Assembly (NCBI GenBank): GCA_963662815.2
Contig: CAXXWA010000037.1
Location: 62,001 to 126,000, forward strand
Direction: 5' to 3'
Length of the DNA stretch: 64,000 bases
DNA from: JAPPHA01 sp963662815
Lineage (GTDB): Bacteria; Pseudomonadota; Alphaproteobacteria; Rhodobacterales; Rhodobacteraceae
Shown here: one piece after another, positions 36,752 to 46,790 of the stretch
Numbering within the stretch: the stretch's first letter is position 1
How the letters are laid out: each line of letters begins with the position of its first letter
Translations under genes and position numbers: made by a program
The notes under the pieces: generated by a model
Databases searched by the model: none
What the model saw: only the letters and a program-made list of their open reading frames with translations
What the model was told of the DNA's origin: nothing

Positions 36752-37867
36752 CTAAACAACGCGCGCGCCGGTTTCTGCTTCAAATACGTGGGCGAGGGAC
36801 AAATTCAGGCGTAGGATGAGCCGTTCCCCGGGAGCTGTATCGAATCGACCTCGAACCAGGACCGTGATCTCTCCGTACTCCGCGGACGCAACGATGAGAG
36901 TGTCGAGACCGGTAACTTCAACAAGAACCACATCCGCCGGAATTCCTCCGTCAAAACCGTCGCGACCAAAATCCGGGTTGGATTCCGCCAAAGAGATATG
37001 TTCTGGTCGCATCCCCAGATAGTATTGCCGGCCCGGATCGATTCCTCCTGCGACCGGCAGCGTACCCTCCGGAATGGCGATCGGACTGCTGTCTTGCGGG
37101 ACGAAGCAAAGACCATGACTTGCCCGTTCGAAGGTACCCAACGTCAGGTTCATGGCTGGCGAACCGATGAAGCCTGCCACGAAGACATTCGCCGGCCTGT
37201 CGTAGAGTTCGAGCGGAGTACCGGTTTGCTCGACCCTGCCTTTTCGCAGAATGATGACCTGCTCGGCCATCGTCATCGCCTCGACCTGGTCGTGGGTAAC
37301 GAAGATCATGGTCGTCCCCAGGCGTTGATGCAGTCGCTTGATCTCCGCGCGCATCTGAACACGGAGTTTGGCGTCCAGATTGGACAGGGGTTCGTCAAAA
37401 AGAAAAACCTTCGGGTCGCGCACAATCGCCCGGCCCATCGCAACTCTCTGTCGCTGACCGCCCGACAGGTGCCGCGGGTAACGGTCCAGCAGATCTTCAA
37501 TGGCGAGGATTCGTGCAGCTTCCCACATTCGTTCGTTGCTTTCCGCACGGGTGATTCGCGCCATCCGCAATGCGAAAAGCATGTTTTCCGCCACCGTCAT
37601 GTGCGGGTATAGTGCGTAGTTCTGGAACACCATCGCCACGTTGCGATCCTTGGGAGCAAGGTCATTCATTGCCCTGCCGTCAATGTAGATCTCGCCGTAG
37701 TCGATGTGCTCCAACCCGGCGATCATGCGCAGCAAGGTGGACTTGCCACAGCCGGATGGCCCGATCAGCGCGACAAATCCCCCGCTGGGAACTTCGAAAT
37801 CGACGTCGCGAAGCACGGATTCACTCCCGAAGTCCTTGCCGACCGAACTGAACACGACATTTGCCAT
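36752..37867 (-). CDS. Sugar-type ABC transporter ATP-binding protein (MalK/UgpC family)
   Basis: The ATPase energises the two permeases encoded upstream. The 371-aa protein has Walker A GPSGCGKSTLLRM, signature LSGGQRQRVAMGRAIVRDP, Walker B VFLFDEPLSNLDAKLR and switch His FVTHDQVEAMTMAEQ. A C-terminal TOBE-type regulatory domain follows (YYLGMRPEHISLAES). It starts at ATG 37867, 15 bp after the Thi5-like gene, and is the last gene of the minus-strand cluster. Substrates of this ATPase group are mono- or disaccharides, polyols or glycerol phosphates; here the substrate is not known. Confidence 0.93.
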   Translation of the reverse strand: MANVVFSSVGKDFGSESVLRDVDFEVPSGGFVALIGPSGCGKSTLLRMIAGLEHIDYGEIYIDGRAMNDLAPKDRNVAMVFQNYALYPHMTVAENMLFALRMARITRAESNERMWEAARILAIEDLLDRYPRHLSGGQRQRVAMGRAIVRDPKVFLFDEPLSNLDAKLRVQMRAEIKRLHQRLGTTMIFVTHDQVEAMTMAEQVIILRKGRVEQTGTPLELYDRPANVFVAGFIGSPAMNLTLGTFERASHGLCFVPQDSSPIAIPEGTLPVAGGIDPGRQYYLGMRPEHISLAESNPDFGRDGFDGGIPADVVLVEVTGLDTLIVASAEYGEITVLVRGRFDTAPGERLILRLNLSLAHVFEAETGARVV

Positions 37868-37882
37868 CGGTGCCTCGCGCGT

Positions 37883-38860
37883 CTACCCGGAATCCGGGGC
37901 TGATGTCACATCCGAGACCGCAGGCCGTGCCTGCCCGCTTCTCCCCGCCCCGTCGAATCCACATGGCCAGAACGAATCGTCAAACGCGCACGTGAGCGAC
38001 GTGCCGGGTGGAACGATTCCAAGATTCCGATAGGCGCTCAGATTTCCGGCCCAACGTTCCGGGTCTATGCATCCGATGGCATCCGCCGCGTCTCCACCCG
38101 CGACAAGTTGGCGTACTAGGCGGAGGGACACGATCTCTTGTTGCGGATCCGCCATTGGTGCGCCAACGCGGCGAATGGACGCGGCCGCCTGGTCAAAGTC
38201 CTCCAGGCAGGCACGCCAGCCCGCAAACGATGCATGGAGGAACCGTTCGTAGTGCTGGCGGTGTTCGGCAAGCATCGTTTCGTGCGCGAAGATCACTTGC
38301 GCGTAGGGGTGCAGTTTCCGATGCCACAGCGTGAAGGTCGAGACGGTCAGGCCACGGGCAGCCAGTTCAATTGGTTCGGCAACCGCATAGCCCTGCACGG
38401 CATCGAACCGTCGCGAGGGCAGATTATCGAGATCATGCGTTACCTCGACAAGGTCAAGTTCGCTGCGCCGGATGCCGTGAAGGTCCAGCAACCCTTCCAG
38501 TATGCGAATTCCGTCACAATGCATGGCGACACGCTTGCCGCGCAGATCGGCGATTGAGCGAATTCCCGATTCCGGGCGACTCATGACGACCAACGGAGTT
38601 TGCCGGAACATCGCGGCCATGGCACTGACCCGTGCGCACCCACGGGCTCTTGCCGCGACAACGAGGTTGTCTTCTGCCGAACCGGCGCACAGACCGCCCG
38701 CAACCACCTTCTCCACAATGCTGCGCCCGTCTTCAACCCAGGGGACGACCTGAACGTCGAGGCCGGCATCACGGTACAGCCCACGGTCGAGCGCCCAGCA
38801 AATTCCGGCAAACTGAGCGTTCGGAAGCCAGTCCAGGTAGAAGGCGAAGTCCCGGCGCAC
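37883..38860 (-). CDS. NMT1/Thi5-like substrate-binding-fold protein
   Basis: The 325-aa product opens with FYLDWLPNAQFAGICWALDRGLY, the start of the NMT1/THI5 family shared by pyrimidine-precursor-binding ABC proteins and eukaryotic HMP synthase. FAGSAED-like LCAGSAEDNLVVAARARG and LRGKRVAMHCDGIRILEGLL follow. There is no N-terminal signal peptide in this reading, so it may be cytoplasmic, lipid-free or mis-started. It lies between the Nif3-like gene and the ATPase gene in the same operon. It could be an additional binding protein or a metabolic enzyme for a thiamine-like pyrimidine; neither can be decided here. Confidence 0.8.
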   Translation of the reverse strand: MRRDFAFYLDWLPNAQFAGICWALDRGLYRDAGLDVQVVPWVEDGRSIVEKVVAGGLCAGSAEDNLVVAARARGCARVSAMAAMFRQTPLVVMSRPESGIRSIADLRGKRVAMHCDGIRILEGLLDLHGIRRSELDLVEVTHDLDNLPSRRFDAVQGYAVAEPIELAARGLTVSTFTLWHRKLHPYAQVIFAHETMLAEHRQHYERFLHASFAGWRACLEDFDQAAASIRRVGAPMADPQQEIVSLRLVRQLVAGGDAADAIGCIDPERWAGNLSAYRNLGIVPPGTSLTCAFDDSFWPCGFDGAGRSGQARPAVSDVTSAPDSG

Positions 38861-38916
38861 CTAGACCACCGCGGCCGGGGCCGGCCAAACATGTGTTGCG
38901 TATGCGCCCGTGTCGT

Positions 38917-39723
38917 TCATACGAAATTGTCCGGATCAACGGTATCGATATACTCGACCCGCATGTCGGGAAAGCGTGACTTCAACCACTCGCAACAGGC
39001 CTGCATGCCAGGTGTTTCGGTGGCGCAATGCCCGCCGGTGATCATCGCTATTCCGCTGTCGCGTGCGAACTCCAGGTCTCGCCATTCCACCACCTCGCCG
39101 GTCAGGGCTGCGTCGCAGCCGTGCCTTACCGCGCGTGTCACGATGTCGATGGCTCCCGGGCTTCCCCAATCCAGCGAAATCTTGCGGACATCGCGTTCGG
39201 GGTCGCCACAGTAGCGGATGCCGGATTTTCCGAGCCGCGCGGCGATGTGAGCTGCGATGTCCTTGAGTGACGACGCCGGGGGCGCATAGATGTAGTCAGG
39301 CGACACCTGAACATCACTCCAGCCGAGGGTCCGGGCAAGCGCATAGCCCATCCCGAACTCCGGGAACTGGTCCCACCCGTCGTGAAAACGGTGGACGACG
39401 AGGTTGTTTTCGTCGATCAGGCATTGTTTTCGCCGCCCCGGAGGAGTTGCCTTCTTTTCGGGCAGGTCCTTCGCAGGCGTGTGCCGCTCGTCTCCGTAGG
39501 GATAGAAATAGGGATGGTGGTAGAAGACCGGTTCGTGAGCGAGCACGAAATTCAACCCGCGGTCCGCGGCACGCTTCAGAACATCGATGTTCGGCAACCA
39601 TGTCACGGCAATGCCGGAGACTTCAGTATCCGGGTCACCGGCCATGATACCGTCCACTTCGTCTTCGGGGGTATGCGGAGGGGCCTCGCGGGCCAGCCAC
39701 TGGTCAAGCTCCGATGCGCGCAT
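38917..39723 (-). CDS. Nif3-like dinuclear metal-centre protein
   Basis: Nif3-family proteins are toroid-forming metalloproteins of largely unknown activity. The 268-aa protein from ATG 39723 shows the metal-ligand block FVLAHEPVFYHH and the C-terminal pair ATEN-like ITGGHCATETPG, plus CDAALTGEVVEWRD. A start seven codons earlier is possible. It is embedded in a sugar-type ABC operon between a permease and the Thi5-like gene, which is unusual for a Nif3 protein and suggests a hydrolase or processing role on the imported compound. That last point is inference. Confidence 0.78.
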   Translation of the reverse strand: MRASELDQWLAREAPPHTPEDEVDGIMAGDPDTEVSGIAVTWLPNIDVLKRAADRGLNFVLAHEPVFYHHPYFYPYGDERHTPAKDLPEKKATPPGRRKQCLIDENNLVVHRFHDGWDQFPEFGMGYALARTLGWSDVQVSPDYIYAPPASSLKDIAAHIAARLGKSGIRYCGDPERDVRKISLDWGSPGAIDIVTRAVRHGCDAALTGEVVEWRDLEFARDSGIAMITGGHCATETPGMQACCEWLKSRFPDMRVEYIDTVDPDNFV

Positions 39724-39754
39724 TTGCGTACTCCTTTCAATCAACCTCGGGATT

Positions 39755-40633
39755 TCATTCGAAGCCCCCGGCCGCGAAACCGCGTACCAGGTGCTTTTGC
39801 AGCAACAGGAAGATCAGAAGGATCGGGATCGTTGCCACCGTGCTGGCTGCCATGAGCAGACCGAACTTGATGTTCTGGCCACCTCCCGTAAGTGCGTCAA
39901 GCGTGATCGTAATCGTCCTCAATCTGTCGCTGTTGATCAGTACGGCCGGATAAAGATACTCGCCCCAGCAAAGGATAAAGACAAAGATCGAAGTCGACAC
40001 GACTCCCGGCAGGGCCTGAGGCATGGCAATCAGGAAGAACGCCTCGAAACGGTTCGCCCCGTCGACGACGGCGGCCTCTTCCATGGATTTCGGAATCGTC
40101 TGGAAACAGGCGCGCATCATCCAGATGCCCAGCGGCAGCGTGAAGCTGAGGTAGCTGAGAATGAGGCCGGCATGCGTGTTTACCAGCCCTGCCATCCGCA
40201 AACCGATGTAGAACGGGATAATCAGGACGATCGACGGGACCATGTAGGCATACAGGCTGATGCGCGCAATCCATTCCGCGGCTGGCGTCAAAAACCTCGT
40301 CAACACGTAGGCGCTCATTGAGGCAAGTATGACGGTGACGACAGTCACGAAACAGGAGATCCACGTGGTGTTGAAAAGATGCCAAAGAATACTGGTCTGT
40401 TCGAACAGATCGGCATAATTCTTGAGGGTGACTTCTCGCGGGATCAGGGTCCGCTCGATAGAGATCTCCCGGAAGTTCTTTATCGAGGCAGTTACCATCC
40501 AGTAGAATGGAAACAGGACGAGGAACAGGAGGGAGACGACTCCCCCGTAAATCGTGATGGACTTGAGCAGGGGTGTCCTGCGCCTGTTGCGGCGTGCGGC
40601 GTGAGGCTGGACTGTACCGGCTACGGGGGTCAT
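39755..40633 (-). CDS. Carbohydrate ABC transporter permease (MalG type)
   Basis: A 292-aa inner-membrane permease with about six helices. The N-terminal helix is YGGVVSLLFLVLFPFYWMV. The EAA loop that docks the ATPase reads EEAAVVDGANRFEAFFLIAMPQALPG. The C-terminus is typical of MalG partners (LVRGFAAGGFE). ATG 40633 overlaps the stop of the preceding permease (ATGA), giving translational coupling. It pairs with that MalF-type permease and the MalK-type ATPase. Confidence 0.93.
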   Translation of the reverse strand: MTPVAGTVQPHAARRNRRRTPLLKSITIYGGVVSLLFLVLFPFYWMVTASIKNFREISIERTLIPREVTLKNYADLFEQTSILWHLFNTTWISCFVTVVTVILASMSAYVLTRFLTPAAEWIARISLYAYMVPSIVLIIPFYIGLRMAGLVNTHAGLILSYLSFTLPLGIWMMRACFQTIPKSMEEAAVVDGANRFEAFFLIAMPQALPGVVSTSIFVFILCWGEYLYPAVLINSDRLRTITITLDALTGGGQNIKFGLLMAASTVATIPILLIFLLLQKHLVRGFAAGGFE

Positions 40634-41568
40634 GCCGTGTCGTAAGCTTTGCGTAACCGTGCGCCGACGCGGAAGTGAACCGCCGCCAGCAGTGTCACAA
40701 ACACCATTAGGGATACGGACACGGCAGAGGCATGGCCCATCCGGAACAATCCGAATGCCTCCTTGTAAGCCATGATTGGCAGCACTTCGGTGGCTCCGAT
40801 CGGGCCGCCCTCCGTCAGCAGCCAGATCATGTCGTAGTTTCGAAAGGCCCAGATCGCACGGATCAGCACCACGACCATGAGTGCCGGCGCCAGAAGCGGC
40901 AGGGTCAGGTGGGTAAAACGCCTCACCGGCCCTGCCCCGTCCAAAGCAGCCGCCTCGTATATGTTGTCGGGCACGTTCTGGATTGCAGCCAGGAGGGTGA
41001 TCGCGGCAAAGGGGAACCATGTCCATGCAGAAATCAAGATAACCGCCATCATTGCGAACCGTTGATCCCCAAGCCAGGGCACCGAGATGGTTTGTGCACC
41101 TACAAAGCTGAGGAAATCGTTCAGGATGCCACGGCCGGAGAAAATGAACTTCCAGATGAAGGCAACGACGATGGACGGAACAATATAGGGAAAGATCACG
41201 AGCGCCCGGAGCGGACCGCGTCCCCGGAAGTTGCAGTCAAGCAGGATGGCGATGGCAAGACCAAACACGGTGGCCACCACGGTCGAGCCGACTGTAAAGA
41301 CCACACCGTTCCAGAATGCGAACCAGAAATCGGTGTCGGTCAAAATGTCGGCGTAGTTCGCAAGACCGACGAATCGCCAATTCTGCGTCAGGGTGTTCTG
41401 AAAGAAGAAGCCGAGGACAACCGTGTAGATGATCGGCAAGGCAACAACGAGCGCAATAACTATGGAGGTCGGCCCGAGCGCCGCGTAGTAGAAGATACGT
41501 TCGTCGCGGAATCTCAGGCGCGGACTGCGCTGGGCTCGGCGTGCAGAAGTTTCCGACGGGAAGGCCAA
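40630..41568 (-). CDS. Carbohydrate ABC transporter permease (MalF type)
   Basis: A 312-aa membrane permease: IFYYAALGPTSIVIALVVAL is the first helix, WFPFAAITLLAAIQNVPDNI and YEAAALDGAGPVRRFTHLTLPLL carry the ATPase-docking EAA motif, and six helices are expected. The start is uncertain. I chose the TTG at 41568 because GAGG lies nine bases upstream; an open frame extends another 32 codons to a TTG at 41664 but without conserved sequence. The stop overlaps the next permease start. About 1.1 kb of non-coding DNA separates it from the solute-binding protein gene upstream. Confidence 0.88.
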   Translation of the reverse strand: MAFPSETSARRAQRSPRLRFRDERIFYYAALGPTSIVIALVVALPIIYTVVLGFFFQNTLTQNWRFVGLANYADILTDTDFWFAFWNGVVFTVGSTVVATVFGLAIAILLDCNFRGRGPLRALVIFPYIVPSIVVAFIWKFIFSGRGILNDFLSFVGAQTISVPWLGDQRFAMMAVILISAWTWFPFAAITLLAAIQNVPDNIYEAAALDGAGPVRRFTHLTLPLLAPALMVVVLIRAIWAFRNYDMIWLLTEGGPIGATEVLPIMAYKEAFGLFRMGHASAVSVSLMVFVTLLAAVHFRVGARLRKAYDTA

Positions 41569-41664
41569 TATGCTAAACCTCAGGCTGACGGTCTCGACGT
41601 GCCGGATACCGACAATAGAGACATTCTCAGGTTCCTGTTTCCACCGGAAGCCGTCAACCCGCAA

Positions 41665-42691
41665 ACGACCGTCGACCGTCTTCGCGTTTCAAGTGACCGT
41701 GCGGGACCGGAGGATGCGTGGCGACATTCCCTTTCCCGGTTCTCTTCGGCTCAACTTGGCAACCGGCAAAGTGTAGCTGCTAGCAGGTCGCGCACAGCCG
41801 CCACCTCCGGAAACACTCTCACAGCATGTCCGGCATATCATCCGCGAGGTGTGATTGTCATGGATGCCAACGCGAGATTTGCGCCCGTTTGACAGGTCCC
41901 GGCCATGCCGTTTGCGAGGACGCGGCATCGTGGATGCCGCGTGCCTCGCAAGCATGTTGAAGACGCGTACCGGGCGTCCGGACTTGATGCTGCACAGACT
42001 CCGTCCGGAACTCGACGCAGCCCGTACAGGTTCCAGTGACACGAGGCTCTCGAGACAATCATCGTTCGAGGTCATGCTACGCGAGTTTGCCGGCCCGACA
42101 AGTTCCCGGTGGACCGTTCCGTGGACGAAACGCCAATTTCCCGGACCCTACGCATCCAGGTGCGGCCCCTGTCGAAACGGGAGACCCGGAGGCCGGGGCC
42201 AGCACGGGCAGGCGCAATGCCCCTTAGGCCGGACAGTAACATGGATGCACCCGACACCATATCAACCGGGCAGGACATAAAGTGCTGCAGGAAACGGGAA
42301 CCCAATTTCCTCTCCGTCAATGGCGGATGTCACCTCGTCTGAAGGGACACCGTCCAGACCACTCTCGACACATGCCCGGACGGGACTCACAGGACCGACC
42401 GGGGATCGCATCAGTTTGGCCTGGAGACGTCCTGGCAGGCGGTCCACGCGCGCCTTCTAGGTCTTTCCTCCGAGACGCCGCAGAGGGAGCCTGCGCGACA
42501 CTACCGCCGCTCAGACCAAAGAAAACCGATTCTGATGCGGGTCGCCCAGCTGCCAACCGATGGTCGCCGAGAAGCACAATCGAAACGAGGCCGAACGTCC
42601 GTGAGGGTGTTCTTTTCCAGCGGGATCATCGCGAAAGGGATGCGCGGGGTCCGGGTGCCGAACCCGGTTTCCCCGCACTGATCCCTAGAAC
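41665..42691. other. About 1-kb stretch without a supported gene
   Basis: This lies between the ABC solute-binding protein gene and the MalF-type permease gene, where one expects at most 100-200 bp. Its composition is GC-rich with short open frames on both strands and no recognisable protein family. It may be remnants of an insertion that separated the operon, perhaps with a new promoter for the permeases. No IS ends were found by eye. Confidence 0.45.
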
Positions 42692-43996
42692 CTACTGACT
42701 GGCGGCTTTCTGAGCGTCGAAGTCGGCCTGCAGTTCGAGGATCTTTTCCTTACCCCAAGCAGCGGCCTCTTCGGCAGAAACGTCCTGCAGCAGCACCATC
42801 TGGATCATCTGCGGAAGGATGTTCGACGCATTCAGGGCACCGGCATAGTAGTTTGGCGGGTGATCCGGAGATTCCCAACCCAGCGAGCGCCCGTAGGACA
42901 CCGCGTCATAGACGATTGCCATGTCCTCAAGATGTGACTGAATCAGCGGATCGTCCATGTAAAGCGGGCTGTCGCGGTACGACACCAGCGGAGGCGTGAG
43001 ATGGACCGGGACCGTCCGCAGGAACGGCAGCAGGTACTCCGGCTGCATCATGAAATCGAGAAACTCCTTTCCGAGTTCCTTGTTCGGCGCGTTCGACATG
43101 ATCGCGTGCGACTTCCGGCTAAGCGGTCCGGCGCGCATCTTCCCCATGGGCTGGTGCAGAACCCGGGTGTGCTCCGTGAGCGGAGGATTGTCCCTGGCAG
43201 TGTGCACCAGCAGACGGCCACCGTACATCGAAATCGCGACCAGTTCGGCCGTGAAGGCATCGATGCTGTCCCACCACTCCCAAGTCGCGCTTTCGGGTGG
43301 CGAGTACTGGTGCAGTTGCTTCAGGAAATTGAGTGCCTCGATGGATTCGGGGCTGTCGACGATCGGTTGCAACTCTGTATCGAACACGAAACCGCCATTC
43401 TGCCAGAGCAGGACCTCGTAGTGCCAGGCCGTCCATTCGCCTGGACCCGCGGCTATCGCGATGCCGTAGAAATTGTTGTCGGGATCGTTGAGTTGTTCCG
43501 AAGCCGACAGGAAATCTGCCCATGTCTGTGGCGGCGCAATGCCCGCCTCGTCGAGGACATCCTTTCGATACCACCACATTTCAGAGGTCAAGGCATAGGG
43601 GATGTCCCAGTGCACGCCCTTATAGGGAATGGACGCCAGTGGCACGACATCATCACCGTACTTTTCGAACCACCAGGCTGCGGGTTCGAGCAGTCCGAGA
43701 TCGGCATAAGTGAGCAGGCGTTCGAGCTGCATGGATGCAATTTCCGGCGGCTCGCCGGCAGCGACTCGCACGGCAAGCGCCTCGTCCATGTTGCCCTGAA
43801 AGTCGAGTTCGATCCTGACCCCGGGATTGGCGGCCGCGAAGTCTTCAGCCGCGGCCCGGTAGAAGGCCTGGCTTTCAGGCGCGATTTCGTCCGACATCAA
43901 GTGAACGACGCGCTCTTGCGCCATGCCGGGTGCCGCCATGAGTGCTGCCAAGGCAAGCGAAATGGGACTCGTGAAACGAGTTCGTTTTTTCAGCAT
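42692..43996 (-). CDS. ABC transporter extracellular solute-binding protein (family 1)
   Basis: The 434-aa periplasmic protein has a clear signal peptide (KKRTRFTSPISLALAALMAA, cleavage likely after GMAQ). It is a family-1 sugar-binding fold: FAAANPGVRIELDFQGN, SEMWWYRKDVLDEAGIAPPQTW and PNKELGKEFLDFMMQPE are characteristic. ATG 43996 is placed directly before the signal peptide; an upstream open stretch of 33 codons is not conserved. It is the first gene of the ABC cluster and has a candidate promoter at 44102-44130. The substrate is probably a sugar or polyol, but not known. Confidence 0.93.
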   Translation of the reverse strand: MLKKRTRFTSPISLALAALMAAPGMAQERVVHLMSDEIAPESQAFYRAAAEDFAAANPGVRIELDFQGNMDEALAVRVAAGEPPEIASMQLERLLTYADLGLLEPAAWWFEKYGDDVVPLASIPYKGVHWDIPYALTSEMWWYRKDVLDEAGIAPPQTWADFLSASEQLNDPDNNFYGIAIAAGPGEWTAWHYEVLLWQNGGFVFDTELQPIVDSPESIEALNFLKQLHQYSPPESATWEWWDSIDAFTAELVAISMYGGRLLVHTARDNPPLTEHTRVLHQPMGKMRAGPLSRKSHAIMSNAPNKELGKEFLDFMMQPEYLLPFLRTVPVHLTPPLVSYRDSPLYMDDPLIQSHLEDMAIVYDAVSYGRSLGWESPDHPPNYYAGALNASNILPQMIQMVLLQDVSAEEAAAWGKEKILELQADFDAQKAASQ

Positions 43997-44101
43997 TGGA
44001 ATTCTCCAGTGTTTGGGGGGGCGCCAGGCACGGGGCAGACAGGTCCCAAGTGACCCGGCACGTCTAGTGGGCATGCGAGTAAGCGTATTTTCCACACAAA
44101 A

Positions 44102-44130
44102 TAGATATCAGGGATATAGTGAAAAGTCAA
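44102..44130 (-). promoter_or_regulatory. Candidate promoter for the ABC solute-binding protein gene
   Basis: On the minus strand TTGACT (44125-44130) and TATCTA (44102-44107) are 17 bp apart, in an AT-rich patch unlike the surroundings, about 105 bp upstream of the start codon. The -35 box is one base from consensus and the -10 box is weak. The divergent E1 gene starts on the other side. Confidence 0.4.
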
Positions 44131-44190
44131 TCCGCTTGGTTTGACCGGATGCTACGAATCTGGTAAGATTTGCCACAAGGCAATCAGGAA

Positions 44191-46609
44191 ATGTTCTCTG
44201 GAGAATTGGCCGTCCTCGGGGCGCTGGAACGAAAGGTGCTTTGGATCAGCATCTGGATGATTCACCACGCCAACTTGCTCCGCCAGGACTGCAACGGGTT
44301 GAAGGCCGGCGGCCACCAGGCATCCAGCGCGTCGATGGTTTCCCTGATGACGGCTCTGAATTTCGCGGTGCTCCGGCCCAAAGACCGCGTTGACGTGAAA
44401 CCCCATGCGAGCCCGGTCTTTCATGCAATCCAGTATCTTCTCGGCAACCAGACAAGGGACAACCTTCTGAACTTCAGGGGATTCGGCGGCGCCCGGTCAT
44501 ATCCCAGCCGTACCAAGAACCGCGATGACGTAGACTTCTCCACTGGCTCTGCGGGCCTTGGTTTCGGCATCACGGCATTTGCATCCATGGTGCAAGATTT
44601 CGTCCGGGCACGCCCTGACTGGCAGTCCGCAAATCGCCCTGGTGGCCGCATGGTCGCCCTGATGGGCGACGCGGAAATGGACGAAGGTAACGTGTTTGAG
44701 GCCATGAAGGAGTGGTGGAAACACGACTTTCGCAGGTGCTGGTGGTTTGTCGACTACAACAGGCAAAGTCTCGACAGGATCGTTGTCGAGGGCCTGTCCA
44801 CCCGCCTCAAGGACATTTTCGGCGCGTTCGACTGGGACGTGATGGAAATCAAGTATGATGCCCTTCAGCGGGCGGCTTTTTCCGAACAAGGAGGCGAGGC
44901 ACTGCGTCGATGGATCGACCGGTGTCCGAACGCAACCTATTCGGCCCTGTTGTTCCAGGGTGGACAGGCCTGGCGCCCGAGGCTGGAATCGGACCTTGGG
45001 CAGGAAGTCGCGCCGATTCTTTCGACCCGGGATGATCGTGCGTTGTCGGAACTCATGGCGAACCTCGGCGGTCATTGCCTGGAGACGCTCTGCAAAACGT
45101 TTCAAAGCGTAGGTCATGACCGCCCGACCGCATTCGTCGCCTACACTGTCAAAGGCTGGGGCACGCCGCTTGCAGGGCACAAGGACAAACATTCGGGCCT
45201 CATGACCCGGTCCCAGATGGCGGACTTCCGGCGGCAAATGAACGTGCCCGAAGGCAAGGAGCGAGACCGGTTCGCGGGCCTCGGGATAGAGCCGTCAACC
45301 ATTCGGGCAGCGCTCCGCTCGGCGCCATTCAATTCGCGTGGTACGCGTCGGTTTTTCGCAGCAAGGATTCCAGTGCCACGGCTCGCGCCACGCCAGGAAC
45401 GGGAATCCTCGACCCGGGAGGCTTTCGGGTGGATCTTGCACGACCTCGCCGGGGGAAACAGCGAAATTGCGAACCGGGTGCTCACGATAGCGCCCGACGT
45501 GATCGTATCGACGGGGCTCGATCCCTGGGTCAACCGGCGTGGCCTGTTCGCGCGACGCGAAATCAGTGACACGTTCCGAGACGAACATATTCCCTCAACC
45601 CAGAAATGGCGTTTTTCGCCGACGGACCAGCATATCGAACTCGGGATCACCGAGATGAACCTGTTTCTGCTTCTCGGTGCAGCAAGCCTCAGTCATTCAC
45701 TATTTGGGGAGCGGCTTCTGCCGGTAGGAACGCTCTATGGCTGCTTCCTTCCGCGCGGGCTGGATGCACTCAACCATGCCTGCTACCAAGATGCCCGTTT
45801 CATGGTCGTCGGCACGCCATCGGGCGTGCCGCTGGCGCCAGAGTGTGGTGCTCACCAGTCCATCGGATCTCCGCTAATCGGGATGAGCCACGACGGCCTG
45901 GCAGCATTTGAGCCGGCCTTCGCCGATGAACTGGCGGTCACCATGGAATGGGCTTTCGACTACATGCAACATCTCGGCGATGCCGCAGAGAGCGAGCGCA
46001 CGTGGCTGCGCGACGAGACCGGTGGATCGATCTATCTTCGCCTGTCTTCGCGCAGGCTCGAACAGCTAAAGCTACGCCAGAGCACCGAGTTTTGCCAAGG
46101 CATCGTCGATGGTGCATACTGGTGGCGCGAACCTGGACCCGGTTGCGATCTGGAAATTGCCTACCAGGGAACCGTCGCGACGGAGGCGATTTCCGCAGTC
46201 GGCATGATTGGCCAGGACCGCCGGGACGTCGGGCGTCCTGACAGTCACGTCCGCGGATCGCCAGAACGCCGGGTGGCAAGCTGCGAAGCGCGCCCGCAGC
46301 CGGGGAAGGAGATTCGCAGAAAGCCACATAGAGCGGTTACTTGCTCCCCTGCCGCACCATACCCGGACCATAACCGTGATCGACGGTCATCCCGCGACGT
46401 TGATCTGGCTTGGCGGCGCGAGCGGCCACATCGTGGCAAGCCTCGGGGTCGAACACTTCGGGCGGAGCGAAACGGAGACGGACCTTTACCGGTACTACAG
46501 CCTCAAAGGGTTCAATCGCCGCGACGGCGCAAATGGTTTCCCCGGGCCCGCCGGTGCGGCTGGCAGCGGTTCGCTGAGGCCATGTCGGCAACGCGCGCCC
46601 GAGAGTTGA
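44191..46609 (+). pseudogene. AceE-type 2-oxoacid dehydrogenase E1, frameshifted near the 3' end
   Basis: Homodimeric E1 enzymes decarboxylate a 2-oxoacid with TPP. From ATG 44191 the main frame reads a long E1: LKAGGHQASSASMVSLMTAL, FRGFGGARSYPSRTKNRDDV, the TPP motif GDAEMDEGNVFEAM...DYNRQSLD, TVKGWGTPLAGHKDKHSG, and ELGITEMNLFLLLGAASLSH with the activating Glu. Near 46230 one extra G (GTCGGGCG) shifts the frame, and the C-terminal domain continues as GVLTVTSADRQNAGWQ, ITVIDGHPATLIWLGG and SLGVEHFGRSE. The single indel in a short G-run could be a sequencing error or a real mutation. E2/E3 genes are not adjacent, and a role in ordinary pyruvate oxidation is doubtful. Confidence 0.8.
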
Positions 46610-46611
46610 AA

Positions 46612-46779
46612 ATGTACGGCCCGGACGGATTGCCAGGATACGCCATGCCATGTCTTTGCGATGAATTCTCCGGCGAAGTCGCCGCGTTTCAATTTGCCGA
46701 CCGGTCCCACGTCCTGAGCGAACCGGATTTCAATGAGAGCCACAACCCCGGCTTTGCTTACGGGCTGTCCGAAAAATAG
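46612..46779 (+). CDS. Possible small gene or remnant after E1
   Basis: An open frame from ATG 46612 encodes MYGPDGLPGYAMPCLCDEF and continues to a stop at 46779 (55 aa; an ATG 33 bases earlier would lengthen it). I do not recognise a family. There is no obvious ribosome-binding site. It sits between the E1 pseudogene and the flavodoxin-fold oxidoreductase and could be the tail of a deleted gene. Confidence 0.3.
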   Translation: MYGPDGLPGYAMPCLCDEFSGEVAAFQFADRSHVLSEPDFNESHNPGFAYGLSEK

Positions 46780-46790
46780 GGGCCAGGACC

